NCBI GenBank assembly: GCA_965237875.1
Contig: CBDEGP010000002.1
Location: forward strand, 744,001-808,000
DNA length: 64,000 bases
Direction: 5' to 3'
Source: DAOUJI01 sp965237875
GTDB lineage: Bacteria > Chloroflexota > Dehalococcoidia > Lucifugimonadales > JAGWBF01
This document shows positions 31,518 through 39,788 of the stretch, piece by piece. A program made the translations under genes and the position numbers. The number at the start of each line of letters is the position of its first letter. Positions within the stretch are counted from its first letter, which is position 1. The notes below the pieces were generated by a model. The model searched no databases and was not told the origin of the DNA. It worked only from the letters and a program-made list of their open reading frames with translations.

Positions 31518-32858
31518 GTGATCAAAGGCTTGAAACAGGCGAAAACCGAACGCTATCGGGTGGACCCGGCTGACTTAGACTCTCTTCCCGAGGAAGTCGC
31601 CGATAGGACCCAGGCCGTTTTCGGTGAACGTCTGTCGCCTGAGCAGTCGGTCAAGAGGATTCTGCAAGACGTGGAATCCCAGGGCGACGATGCGGTCAAG
31701 CGATATGGGAAGCTGCTCGACGGGTTGGAATCGGAGTCGTTGGAGGTCACCGCCGCTGAGATAGACCATGCCAAGGCGCATCTGTCCCTCGACCTTCTCC
31801 AAGCCCTTCAGCTTGCCGCCAGCCGTGTGGAGCAGTTCCACCAGGCCACGATGCGCAAGAGTTGGGTTGACCTTGGCAGCGGGTTGGGCGAGCTTGTGAC
31901 GCCTATAGAACGGGTCGGCATATACGCACCCGGCGGCTCCGCGGCATACCCTTCGACGGTGCTTATGACGGCCGTGCCCGCCCGCGTCGCCGGCGTAAAG
32001 GAGATAGTCCTGGCGTCGCCTCCCCAGGGAGGCGCGGACATCAATCCGGCGGTCCTGGCCGCCGCCTCCATAGCCGGCGTGGACCGGGTGTACAGGATTG
32101 GGGGAGTGCAGGCCATCGGCGCCCTTGCCTACGGGACCGAAACCGTGCCTAAAGTGGACAAGATATGCGGCCCCGGGAACATTTTCGTCACCCTTGCAAA
32201 GAGGATGGTCTTCGGCAACGTGGACATCGACGGTCTGTTCGGTCCCACGGAAACGGTTGTAATAGCCGACGAGACGGCCAGCCCGGAGCTGTGCGCCGCC
32301 GACCTGCTGGCCCAAGCGGAACACGACTCGCTGGCCGCACCTATACTGGTGACCACCTCCCCGGCGCTGATTGGCGAGGTGGAGGGAGAGCTGGAGCGCC
32401 AGCTGGCACTGCTGGACCGCAGCGAGATGGCGGGAGCGTCGATTGAACAGCGGGGCAAGGTCATCCTGGTGGACTCTCTGGATGAGGCGGTAGACCTGGC
32501 CAATCACATCGCTCCTGAGCATCTTTGCATGATGATAGACCGGCCCTGGGAGTGGGCAGGCAAGGTGAAGCACGTTGGAGGACTCTTCCTGGGAGCTTTC
32601 TCTCCCGAGGTGATGGGGGACTACATAGCCGGTCCGAGCCACGTCATGCCCACCGGAGGCAGTGCCAGGTTTTCCTCGGCCCTGAGTGTGCATCACTTCC
32701 TGCGTACTGTGCCGGTGGTGGGGCTGAAGCCTGAGACCTATCTGGAGTTGGCAGCGGCGGCTACGACCATCGCCAACGCCGAGGGTCTGACGGGACACGC
32801 CAGGGCAGTCCAAGCGAGACTTGATTATCTGGACAGGATGGACGGGGAGGCAAAGTGA
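31518..32858 (+). CDS. hisD: Histidinol dehydrogenase
   Basis: The last two oxidations of histidine synthesis (histidinol to histidine, NAD, zinc). About 446 aa. Seen: GIYAPGGSAAYPSTVLMTAV, RVYRIGGVQAIGALAYGT, KICGPGNIFVTLAKR, FGPTETVVIADETA, the zinc/active-site region LLAQAEHDSLA, NHIAPEHLCMM (catalytic Glu-His), GDYIAGPSHVMPTGGSARFS and GLTGHARAVQAR. The start is uncertain: GTG 31518 or TTG 31506 (better Shine-Dalgarno, GGGAG). Either one follows or slightly overlaps the preceding gene. The stop overlaps hisC (GTGA). Confidence 0.95.
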   Translation: MIKGLKQAKTERYRVDPADLDSLPEEVADRTQAVFGERLSPEQSVKRILQDVESQGDDAVKRYGKLLDGLESESLEVTAAEIDHAKAHLSLDLLQALQLAASRVEQFHQATMRKSWVDLGSGLGELVTPIERVGIYAPGGSAAYPSTVLMTAVPARVAGVKEIVLASPPQGGADINPAVLAAASIAGVDRVYRIGGVQAIGALAYGTETVPKVDKICGPGNIFVTLAKRMVFGNVDIDGLFGPTETVVIADETASPELCAADLLAQAEHDSLAAPILVTTSPALIGEVEGELERQLALLDRSEMAGASIEQRGKVILVDSLDEAVDLANHIAPEHLCMMIDRPWEWAGKVKHVGGLFLGAFSPEVMGDYIAGPSHVMPTGGSARFSSALSVHHFLRTVPVVGLKPETYLELAAAATTIANAEGLTGHARAVQARLDYLDRMDGEAK

Positions 32859-33961
32859 CCGCGTCCGACAATCTTGACCTTGTATTGCCTCACTTGCGTT
32901 CTTTCCAGGCGTATCAGGGAGTGGACCCGATGGAGGCGCTGGCCGAAAAGGCCGGAGTGCCTGCCGACCAGATCATCAAGCTGAACGGCAACGAGAACCC
33001 CTATGGCCATTCGAAAAGGGTCGCTGAGGCCCTTGCCGGATACCCTCATTACAACCTGTACCCGGACCCCGGCCAAAAGCGGCTGCGCGAGGCCCTCTCC
33101 AAGTACCTGGAAGTGGACCCCGAACGCATCGTCGCAGGCAACGGAAGCGACGAAATCATCGACCTGATCATGCGGATGTACGTGGGCCCCGGCGACAAAA
33201 TCATTGACCCCAACCCGACTTTCGGAATGTACTCGGTCTGCGCCAAGATATGCGGCGGAGAGGTCGTTACGGTTCCGAGGGACGAGTCTTTCGAGATAGA
33301 CGTAGAGCAGACCAAGCTGGCCATAGACGGGCGGACCAAGGCCATCTTCACCGCCTCTCCCAACAATCCCACAGGAAACGTAGCGCCGGTCTGGCAGGTC
33401 AGGGAGCTGCTGGAAGCTGGAATCTTGGTCGTGGTGGACGAGACCTACTACGAGTTCTGCGGAGAGACTGCGCTCTCGCTGCTGGACGAATACCCGAACC
33501 TCATCGTCCTTCGCACGTTCAGCAAATGGGCGGGCCTGGCGGGGCTGCGGATAGGTTTCGGCATCATGAACCCCGACGTGGCTAGCCTGATGATGGGCGT
33601 CAAACCTCCGTACAACGTGAGCCTTGCCGCTGAGGTCGCTCTCCTGGCCTCGTTGGATGACCTTGACACACTGCAGGGCCACGTCAGGAGCATTGTCGCC
33701 GAGCGGGAGCGCATGATGGCCGAGTTGGAAGCCATACCGGGCATCGAGCCGTGCCCCTCCAAGGCCAACTTCATCCTTTTCCGAACGCCGGAAGGCATGG
33801 GAAGGGAAGTGTTCGAGAGCCTGTCCAGCAAGGGGATTTTCCTCCGCTACTTCTCGACCGAGCGGCTGAAGAACTACGTCAGGACCAGTGTAGGGCTGCC
33901 CCATGAGAATGACGCGGTAATTCAGGGGCTTCGGGACATATTCTGCGGGGGCAAGGAGTAG
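32855..33961 (+). CDS. hisC: Histidinol-phosphate aminotransferase
   Basis: A 368-aa fold-type I PLP enzyme converting imidazole acetol phosphate to histidinol phosphate. Seen: IKLNGNENPYGHSKRVAEAL, YNLYPDPGQKRLREALSKYL, VAGNGSDEIIDLIMRM, ASPNNPTGNV, VVVDETYYEFCGETALSL (Asp/Tyr), LRTFSKWAGLAGLRIGFGI with the PLP Lys, and YFSTERLKNYVRTSVGLP with the phosphate-binding Arg. GTG start 32855 overlaps the hisD stop by 4 bp. Confidence 0.94.
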   Translation: MTASDNLDLVLPHLRSFQAYQGVDPMEALAEKAGVPADQIIKLNGNENPYGHSKRVAEALAGYPHYNLYPDPGQKRLREALSKYLEVDPERIVAGNGSDEIIDLIMRMYVGPGDKIIDPNPTFGMYSVCAKICGGEVVTVPRDESFEIDVEQTKLAIDGRTKAIFTASPNNPTGNVAPVWQVRELLEAGILVVVDETYYEFCGETALSLLDEYPNLIVLRTFSKWAGLAGLRIGFGIMNPDVASLMMGVKPPYNVSLAAEVALLASLDDLDTLQGHVRSIVAERERMMAELEAIPGIEPCPSKANFILFRTPEGMGREVFESLSSKGIFLRYFSTERLKNYVRTSVGLPHENDAVIQGLRDIFCGGKE

Positions 33962-33964
33962 GCA

Positions 33965-34564
33965 TTGACGCCGCGTCAGGCAAAGGTCGAACGAAACACT
34001 AAAGAGACCAGTATATCCCTGTCATTGAACATCGACGGCCAGGGTGAATACGACGTCAAGACGGGCAACGGCATGTTGGACCATCTGATAGCCCAGCTGT
34101 CCCGGCACGGTCTTATTGACATAACGCTTCACGCACAGGGAGACCTGGAGACAGGATGGCACCACCTGGTGGAAGACACGGGGCTGACTCTAGGCAGGGC
34201 TTTCCGTGAGGCGCTGGGGGATGGGACCGGCATACGCCGCATGGGTCATGCGTACGTGCCCCTTGACGAAACGTTGGCCCTGGTCGCGGTTGACCTGAGC
34301 GGGCGCCCTTACTCGGTCGTAGACTTGGACCTGGAAAAGCAGACGGCCGAGACTCTTCCGGGGGACCTGGTTGAGCACCTGCTGGAGAGCTTTGCCGCAG
34401 AGGCACGCATAAACCTTCACGCCCGGGTCCTTGCGGGAGTCAACGCCCACCACAAGGCGGAGGCCACGTTCAAGGCTCTGGCCAAGGCCTTGCGGTCCGC
34501 CGCCGAGCCGGACCCGCGGGCTCCAGGAAGCGTTCCGAGCACCAAGGGCACCATCAGCGGCTAA
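33965..34564 (+). CDS. hisB: Imidazoleglycerol-phosphate dehydratase
   Basis: A 199-aa monofunctional HisB (no phosphatase domain). Manganese ligands are visible: GMLDHLIAQLSRHG (DHxxxxxxRHG), HHLVED (canonically DHHTVED; the residue before HH is Trp), HAYVPLDET, and NAHHKAEATFKALAKALR. TTG 33965 is the start, 4 nt after hisC. The 3' end overlaps the convergent DUF3105 gene by 11 bp. hisA, hisF, hisH, hisI and hisE are not in the window. Confidence 0.93.
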   Translation: MTPRQAKVERNTKETSISLSLNIDGQGEYDVKTGNGMLDHLIAQLSRHGLIDITLHAQGDLETGWHHLVEDTGLTLGRAFREALGDGTGIRRMGHAYVPLDETLALVAVDLSGRPYSVVDLDLEKQTAETLPGDLVEHLLESFAAEARINLHARVLAGVNAHHKAEATFKALAKALRSAAEPDPRAPGSVPSTKGTISG

Positions 34565-35231
34565 CGCTGGCGCTGCACGGAATCCCCCTGCCCACGGCCA
34601 GCGTTTCGGGGCTTAAACGGTTTCCACGGTAGGCGTAGTAGAAGTCCTCTATGCGTTTCTCATCCACTCCCCGGAAGAGGTCGACTATCGTCCACGCCGA
34701 GAGGCCCACCATGCCCTCGTCGATCTTGGAGTAGGGGCGGAGCAGGCCCCATTTGTCGAAATCGTCCAAGTCTTCCGCCAGGGAGACAAGGCGTTCCGCT
34801 TCCGACTGGTCCGCCAGGTTGTAGCTGATTACGACCTGGCCGTGTTCCAGGTTATGAACGATGCGTTCATCGGGTATCTCGTCCGCATACACGCCGCAGG
34901 CCGCCCACCGGGGCCAGTGCTGACCCGAACTCGGCGGCGTAGCGGCGTACTCGACGGCTGTTTCTTCTCCGACGTGGCCGTCTCCTTCATCCTGGGCCTT
35001 GACTCCTATTCCCGGGACGTATGAAATGCGTCCCATACGGCTGGCGAGGGAGGTCGGTGTGGGAGTCGGCTGTGGCTCGCTTGTAACGCCTGGCCTGGTG
35101 GGCGGGGCGGCTGTGGGAGTCGGAGCTGCTCCGCCGCAGGCGGCGCCTATGACCAGCGTCAACGCGGCCAGGCAGGCGGCTATGCCAAGAAGCCGAAATG
35201 GAGCTTGCATAAGGCGGGATTGGGTCTTCAT
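34554..35231 (-). CDS. DUF3105 lipoprotein (copy 1)
   Basis: A 225-aa putative lipoprotein with signal peptide (FRLLGIAACLAALTLVIGAAC; lipobox Cys in GAAC), a Thr/Pro-rich linker (APTPTAAPPTRPGV), then the DUF3105 domain: ATPPSSGQHWPRWAACGVY, PDERIVHNLEHGQVVISYNL, and FDKWGLLRPYSKIDEGMVGL. The conserved His/Cys set (HW, CGVY, HNLEHG) may bind a metal. Function is unknown. ATG 35231 is followed by the signal sequence; longer upstream starts overlap purS. It lies 59 nt after purS on the same strand. Confidence 0.85.
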   Translation of the reverse strand: MKTQSRLMQAPFRLLGIAACLAALTLVIGAACGGAAPTPTAAPPTRPGVTSEPQPTPTPTSLASRMGRISYVPGIGVKAQDEGDGHVGEETAVEYAATPPSSGQHWPRWAACGVYADEIPDERIVHNLEHGQVVISYNLADQSEAERLVSLAEDLDDFDKWGLLRPYSKIDEGMVGLSAWTIVDLFRGVDEKRIEDFYYAYRGNRLSPETLAVGRGIPCSASVSR

Positions 35232-35290
35232 GGTTGAACGGGTTGGCTGCGTCTTTGCGACGATATATACAGCCTGCCCTGCTATAGTCC

Positions 35291-35545
35291 TCAGCCTCCC
35301 AGGTCCTCCAGCTCGAAGGTGTACTGCTCGATGACCGGGTTGGCCAGCAGCTTGCCGCACATGTCGTCCACGGCGCGTTCCGCTGCTTGCCGGTCGTCAC
35401 TGGCCAGCTTCAACTCCAGATACTTGCCCACCCTCACGCTTTCAACGGCGTCGAACCCCAGGGTCTTCAGACTGCTCTGGACCGTCAGGCCCTGGGGGTC
35501 GTTTACGGTGGCCTTGAGGGACACGTATATCCGAGCTAGGAACAT
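35291..35545 (-). CDS. purS: Phosphoribosylformylglycinamidine synthase subunit PurS
   Basis: An 84-aa small subunit that bridges PurL and PurQ in FGAM synthase. Seen: FLARIYVSLKATVNDPQGLT, VQSSLKTLGFDAVESVRVGK, YLELKLASDDRQAAERAVDD, MCGKLLANPVIEQYTFELED, a full PurS. ATG 35545 lies 4 nt after the stop of DUF3105 copy 2. The longer in-frame ORF reading through DUF3105 is rejected because only these 84 residues belong to PurS. purQ and purL are absent from the window. Confidence 0.93.
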   Translation of the reverse strand: MFLARIYVSLKATVNDPQGLTVQSSLKTLGFDAVESVRVGKYLELKLASDDRQAAERAVDDMCGKLLANPVIEQYTFELEDLGG

Positions 35546-35549
35546 CCGG

Positions 35550-36281
35550 CTATCCGGTATGGACGGCGGAGTCGCAAGGAATTGCCCTGCCAAGACCGCC
35601 CGTTTCGTTGCTGAACCGGTTGCGGCGATAGGTGTCGTAAAACTCCTTGATCCGCTCTTCGTCCACTCCCTCCACCACGTCGATGACGGTCCAGGCTGAC
35701 AGGCCGACCTTCCCCTCGTCGATCTTGGAGTAGGGGCGGAGCAGTCCCCAGAGGTCGAAGTCATCCAACTCTTCGGTAAGGGCCACAAGGCTGGCAACGT
35801 CGTCTCCGTCGGGGAGGTTGTAGCTGATGACTATTTGGCCGTGTTCCAGGTTGTGGACGATGCGCTCGTCAGGCAACTCGTTGGCGTAGACTCCACATGC
35901 CGCCCACCTGCCCCAATGGTTGCCTGAGTGGGGGGGTGTTGTGGTGTACTTCACCGGCGTGGCTTCGCCAACGTGCTCGTCGCCCTCATCTGCGTAGACC
36001 GTCCCAACGCCATCAATAGGAGAAGTGGGACCTCCGGCCGCCGTCCGTCCCCCGCCGGCGGGAAAAGAGGTCAGGGCGAAGCTGAGGATCACCAGGACGG
36101 CGATGAGGCCCGCCGACGCCAGGTACACCCACCTTCTCATTCGCCGCCATACTCTGGGCGGGATGCCCACTCTGCGGGCGGCCCTCGTCCCGAAACCAGG
36201 CGGCGACTGTTCCTGAGACCTGCTCCTGTGGCTCCTCGCTGGGCCGCTCTTGGGCCGGCGGCGTCTTCGTGATTCCGGCAA
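35550..36281 (-). CDS. DUF3105 membrane-anchored protein (copy 2)
   Basis: 243 aa. Arg-rich cytosolic N-terminus (about residues 3-50), one transmembrane segment (WVYLASAGLIAVLVILSFAL), then an extracytoplasmic DUF3105 domain closely resembling copy 1: TTPPHSGNHWGRWAACGVYA, PDERIVHNLEHGQIVISYNL, FDLWGLLRPYSKIDEGKVGL. It differs from copy 1 by membrane anchoring rather than a lipid anchor. It lies between purC (16 nt) and purS (4 nt) in one operon. The function is unknown. Confidence 0.88.
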   Translation of the reverse strand: MPESRRRRRPKSGPARSHRSRSQEQSPPGFGTRAARRVGIPPRVWRRMRRWVYLASAGLIAVLVILSFALTSFPAGGGRTAAGGPTSPIDGVGTVYADEGDEHVGEATPVKYTTTPPHSGNHWGRWAACGVYANELPDERIVHNLEHGQIVISYNLPDGDDVASLVALTEELDDFDLWGLLRPYSKIDEGKVGLSAWTVIDVVEGVDEERIKEFYDTYRRNRFSNETGGLGRAIPCDSAVHTG

Positions 36282-36297
36282 CCTGCATCTCTCCTAG

Positions 36298-37206
36298 CTA
36301 ATTGATGAGCAGCTCTTGACCTGTCAGCCTGCGGTAGGCCTCCAGGTACCGGCTGCTGGTGTGCTCCACTACGTCGTCGGGCAGGTTGGGGGCCGGCGGT
36401 TCATGGTCCCAGCCCTGGGCGTCCAACCAGTCTCTCACGTATTGCTTGTCGAAGTTGGGCAGAGACTTCCCGGGCTCGTAGCCCTGGGCGTCCCAAAACC
36501 TGGACGAGTCGGGTGTGAGCAATTCGTCGATGAGAATAAGCTCGCCGTCAAGGACCCCGAACTCCATTTTGGTGTCCACCAGGATTATGCCCTTCTCCCG
36601 GGCGTAGTCATGGGCGTGATTGTAAACGGCCAGGCTCAGGGCTTCCAGCCGGTCGGCCGTCTCCTGGCCCACCATGTCGGCGACTTCCTGGCGGCTCATG
36701 TTCTGGTCGTGCCCCTCTTCGGCTTTAGTGGTGGGAGTGAATACGGCGTCCGGAAGGACCGCTCCCTCCACCATGCCCTCAGGCAGCTTCTCTCCCCAGA
36801 CCGTGCCTTGTCTGCGGTACTCCGACCACGCCGACCCTGCCAGATAACCCCTGACGATGCACTCAACGTCGATGCGCTCGGCCCGCTTGACGATCATGGC
36901 CTGCCGAGCGATTTCAGGGGAAAGGTCTGAAAGGAGCCCGTTTCCTGGGTCTACTCCGGCGACCGCCGCAGGGTCGTCGGCCATTCCCACGAGGTGATTG
37001 TCCACTATGGACTTTGTGCGCCCGAACCAGAAGTCTGAGATGCGGGAGAGGACCAAGCCCTTGTTGGGTATGCCGTTGGGCAGCACCACGTCGAACGCTG
37101 AAATCCTATCGGTGGCCACCATGAGCATCAGTCCGCCGCCCAAGTCAAACGTATCACGCACTTTTCCCCGATAGAGCCTGTCAGGAAGCTCCGCCTCGAT
37201 GATCAT
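36298..37206 (-). CDS. purC: Phosphoribosylaminoimidazole-succinocarboxamide synthase
   Basis: SAICAR synthase, 302 aa, long form. Seen: LPDRLYRGKVRDTFDLGGGL, VATDRISAFDVVLPNGIPNK, RIDVECIVRGYLAGSAWSEY, TTKAEEGHDQNMSRQEVADM, and LVDTKMEFGVLDGELILIDE. All are canonical for the ATP/CAIR/aspartate active site. The start ATG overlaps the purB stop by 4 bp, so purB-purC are coupled. Confidence 0.96.
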   Translation of the reverse strand: MIIEAELPDRLYRGKVRDTFDLGGGLMLMVATDRISAFDVVLPNGIPNKGLVLSRISDFWFGRTKSIVDNHLVGMADDPAAVAGVDPGNGLLSDLSPEIARQAMIVKRAERIDVECIVRGYLAGSAWSEYRRQGTVWGEKLPEGMVEGAVLPDAVFTPTTKAEEGHDQNMSRQEVADMVGQETADRLEALSLAVYNHAHDYAREKGIILVDTKMEFGVLDGELILIDELLTPDSSRFWDAQGYEPGKSLPNFDKQYVRDWLDAQGWDHEPPAPNLPDDVVEHTSSRYLEAYRRLTGQELLIN

Positions 37207-38537
37207 AGCTGCTCCTCCACCGCCTGGCCGACCCCGATCTTTTTGGCCGACAGTCCCACACGCTGAAAGGTCTCGTCCACGTACCGCAGATAGTAGGTAT
37301 AGTCGAAAATGTCCGCCAACTCCTCAGACGAAAGGTAGACGGCGACCTCCGGGTCGGCCTTCACCAGCTCCCGGAAGTCCAGCCCTTCATCCCAGCTTGG
37401 CATGGCGTGCCTCTGGACCATTGCATAGGCTTTTTCCCGGGGAAGCCCCTTTTCGACAAGGGCCAACATGGTCCGCTGGCTGAAAAGCAGTCCGCGGGCG
37501 CTCTCCATGTTCTCCCGCATCCGCTCCGGGTGGACCTTCAAGCCTTTGACCACTCCGGTGAACAGGTCCAGGATATAGTCCAAAGCCAGGCAGGAGTCCG
37601 GGATGATGAGCCGTTCGGCTGAAGAGTGGCTGATGTCCCGCTCATGCCAGAGTGCGACGTTCTCCAGGGCCGTCACGCTGTGTCCCCGAATAAGGCGGGC
37701 CAGGCCGCACACCCGCTCTGAAAGCTCCGGGTTGCGCTTGTGGGGCATGGACGACGAACCCGTCTGACCCTCTCCGAACGGCTCCTCAGCCTCCCGCACC
37801 TCGGTGCGCTGGAGAGAGCGGACTTCAGTTGCGAACTTCTCGAGAGACGCCGCTGTCAGCGCCAGGGTGGTCACGAAGTGGGCATGACGGTCCCGTTGAA
37901 TGATCTGGCTGGATACGGGGGCAGTCTGAAGGCCCAGGCGACCGCAGACCTTTTCTTCCACGTCCGGCGGTATGGTGGCATGGGTCCCCACTGCGCCCGA
38001 TATCTTGCCCACTCTGATGGTTTCGATGGCCTGGTCCAGCCGTTGACCGTTCCGTCGCACCTCATCCCACCACAGGGCCAGCTTGAGACCGAACGTGATG
38101 GGTTCCGCATGGACTCCATGAGTGCGTCCCATCATGGGGGTGTCTTTGTGGGCTAACGCCTGGACTTTGACGGCTTCGGAAAGGGCCTCCAGGTCCTCCT
38201 TCAGTATCTGCCCGGCTTCCACCATCTGCAGGCTCAGGGCCGTGTCCAGCATGTCGCTGGAGGTCATGCCCAGATGGAGCCAGCGGCCCTCATCTCCAAG
38301 GCCCTCCGTCACCGACTGGAGGAAGGCGGTTACGTCGTGCCGCGTCCTCTCGAATATTTCCTCCATGCGGCTGTGGTTGTAGCGTGCATGGCGAAGCGCC
38401 TCCATGTCCTCCGACGGTATTACACCGGCTTCAGTCCACGCTTCGCAGACTGCAAGCTCCACCTGCAGCCACTTGCCGTACTTGTTCTCATCGGACCATA
38501 CGGCTTTCATTCTTGGCCGGGAGTACCTGTCGATCAA
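37203..38537 (-). CDS. purB: Adenylosuccinate lyase
   Basis: A 444-aa fumarase-superfamily lyase acting twice in purine synthesis (SAICAR and adenylosuccinate). Seen: IDRYSRPRMKAVWSDENKYG, EERTRHDVTAF-type (IFERTRHDVTAFLQSVTEGL), HLGMTSSDMLDTALSLQM, MMGRTHGVHAEPITFGLKLA (catalytic His), and the signature GSSSMPHKRNPELSERVCGL. TTG 38537 is taken as start: GGGAGAGG lies 4 nt upstream and the TTGA overlap with the preceding stop implies coupling. A longer TTG start at 38555 adds six Gly/Arg-rich residues. Confidence 0.95.
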   Translation of the reverse strand: MIDRYSRPRMKAVWSDENKYGKWLQVELAVCEAWTEAGVIPSEDMEALRHARYNHSRMEEIFERTRHDVTAFLQSVTEGLGDEGRWLHLGMTSSDMLDTALSLQMVEAGQILKEDLEALSEAVKVQALAHKDTPMMGRTHGVHAEPITFGLKLALWWDEVRRNGQRLDQAIETIRVGKISGAVGTHATIPPDVEEKVCGRLGLQTAPVSSQIIQRDRHAHFVTTLALTAASLEKFATEVRSLQRTEVREAEEPFGEGQTGSSSMPHKRNPELSERVCGLARLIRGHSVTALENVALWHERDISHSSAERLIIPDSCLALDYILDLFTGVVKGLKVHPERMRENMESARGLLFSQRTMLALVEKGLPREKAYAMVQRHAMPSWDEGLDFRELVKADPEVAVYLSSEELADIFDYTYYLRYVDETFQRVGLSAKKIGVGQAVEEQL

Positions 38538-39319
38538 CGCGCCTCTCCCTCCCAAGAATGACCTTGCTGAGTCATGCCGGCGTCGACGGCAGCCTGAACG
38601 GCGTCGGCGATGTCTTTGAAATCTTCGAATTCGGCGTGTCGCAGTCCTTTGTCTTTGCAGACCTGGGCTAGAAGGCTTCTAGCAAACACAAAGTCAGCTA
38701 TGGACGCGGGGCAATAGTCGGATACGCCGTCCCCGACGTAAATCACGCTATGCCCCATTCGCCTGTAGCCGGTGACCACCGAGCATTTGCACGTTCCCCA
38801 GCGTCTGCATTCCTTCTCGCTGGACGCTCCTGTTCCATCCCAGCCGTTGGGGTAATCGAACTCGATTCCGTCTGCGGAGAAGGAAGCGGAAGCCGAGTAG
38901 CGGGGAATGTGGCCCAGCCCTTCCCTATCCAGCAGCGCGTCCACGTAGAAGTCCAGTCCCACCGTCACTATGGCCAAGGGTATCCCATGGGACCGGCATA
39001 TCTGGGACAGCTCCTTGAAATGGGTTCGGAGGGTCGCCCGCCGCCTCACCAGGTCCTGCATCTGTTCAAGCCCCATTCCGGCCCGTCGAAAAGACTCTTC
39101 CTGGTATTCCCTGAAGCTGATGGCGTTGGACTGTGACCGGAGGCGCAAGTCCTGCCATGAGTTTGCCCCGGGGGACTGGTCCAGGATCAAGTGAGCTACG
39201 TTTTCGACCGCTGTCGTCTCGTCGAAATCACAAATGACAGCAGGGCGGCGTCCGTTGGCTGTCAGGTATGATGAGGCGCCCGTTTTATCTCTCCCGCTGT
39301 CGTTGCCGGTAGTCGTCAT
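38534..39319 (-). CDS. HAD-superfamily phosphatase (MtnX/SerB-like) in the purine operon
   Basis: About 261 aa. HAD motif I AVICDFDETTAVENV, motif II IVTVGLDF, motif III/IV YVGDGVSDYCPASIADFVFA. A cysteine cluster (ECRRWGTCKCSVV) is typical of the HKMTP-phosphatase-like (MtnX) branch and may bind zinc. The start is uncertain: ATG 39319 (chosen) or 39340, both inside the purE end. The stop overlaps purB (TTGA). The substrate is unknown; being in the operon suggests a nucleotide-sugar phosphate or salvage role. Confidence 0.83.
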   Translation of the reverse strand: MTTTGNDSGRDKTGASSYLTANGRRPAVICDFDETTAVENVAHLILDQSPGANSWQDLRLRSQSNAISFREYQEESFRRAGMGLEQMQDLVRRRATLRTHFKELSQICRSHGIPLAIVTVGLDFYVDALLDREGLGHIPRYSASASFSADGIEFDYPNGWDGTGASSEKECRRWGTCKCSVVTGYRRMGHSVIYVGDGVSDYCPASIADFVFARSLLAQVCKDKGLRHAEFEDFKDIADAVQAAVDAGMTQQGHSWEGEAR

Positions 39320-39743
39320 AGGATTCTCTGATTTTATCATATTTCAGACCCAGGATTGAGGCGGCCAGGAAGGCTGAGTTTCGGGCTCCCCATGAGCCCA
39401 CGGCAACGCAGGCGACAGGCACTCCGGGAGGCATCTGGGCTATGGCCATCAGGGCGTCTATCCCCTTCAGCTCGCTGGTGGCCAGGGGTACGCCGATGAC
39501 TGGCTTGGTGGTGTGGGCCGAGACAACGCCGGGCAGCGCCGCGGCCCCGCCCGCCGCGGCAATGAACACTTCCGTCCCGCGGCTTGGGGCCTCGGTTACA
39601 TATTCTCTCAGGCGGTCGGGGTTCCGGTGCGCCGACATCACCCGTACTTCATAGTCGATGGAGAGGTCCTCCAGGACTTTAGCCGTCTCCTGTACAAAGG
39701 GTTCGTCCGTCGGGCTTCCCATGATGATGCTCACCAGAGGCAT
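39285..39743 (-). CDS. purE: N5-carboxyaminoimidazole ribonucleotide mutase
   Basis: A 152-aa class I PurE. Seen: LVSIIMGSPTDEPFVQETAK (usually GSxSD; Thr replaces Ser here), VRVMSAHRNPDRLREYVTEA with the active-site His, FIAAAGGAAALPGVVSAHTT, KPVIGVPL, and MPPGVPVACVAVGSWGARNS. It converts N5-CAIR to CAIR; the partner PurK is not in the window. ATG 39743, with the HAD gene overlapping its 3' end. Confidence 0.94.
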   Translation of the reverse strand: MPLVSIIMGSPTDEPFVQETAKVLEDLSIDYEVRVMSAHRNPDRLREYVTEAPSRGTEVFIAAAGGAAALPGVVSAHTTKPVIGVPLATSELKGIDALMAIAQMPPGVPVACVAVGSWGARNSAFLAASILGLKYDKIRESYDDYRQRQRER

Positions 39744-39788
39744 GTTAGAAGACCTCCCGCAAACCTAATAATGTTATGATGAAGACTT

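Noticed and set aside
31575..32813. A 412-aa minus-strand ORF opposite hisD
   Set aside because: Composition is typical of antisense GC-rich shadow frames, and hisD on the other strand is certain.
35291..35797. A 168-aa ORF as one protein
   Set aside because: Its first half is an out-of-frame shadow of DUF3105 copy 2; only the last 84 residues are PurS.
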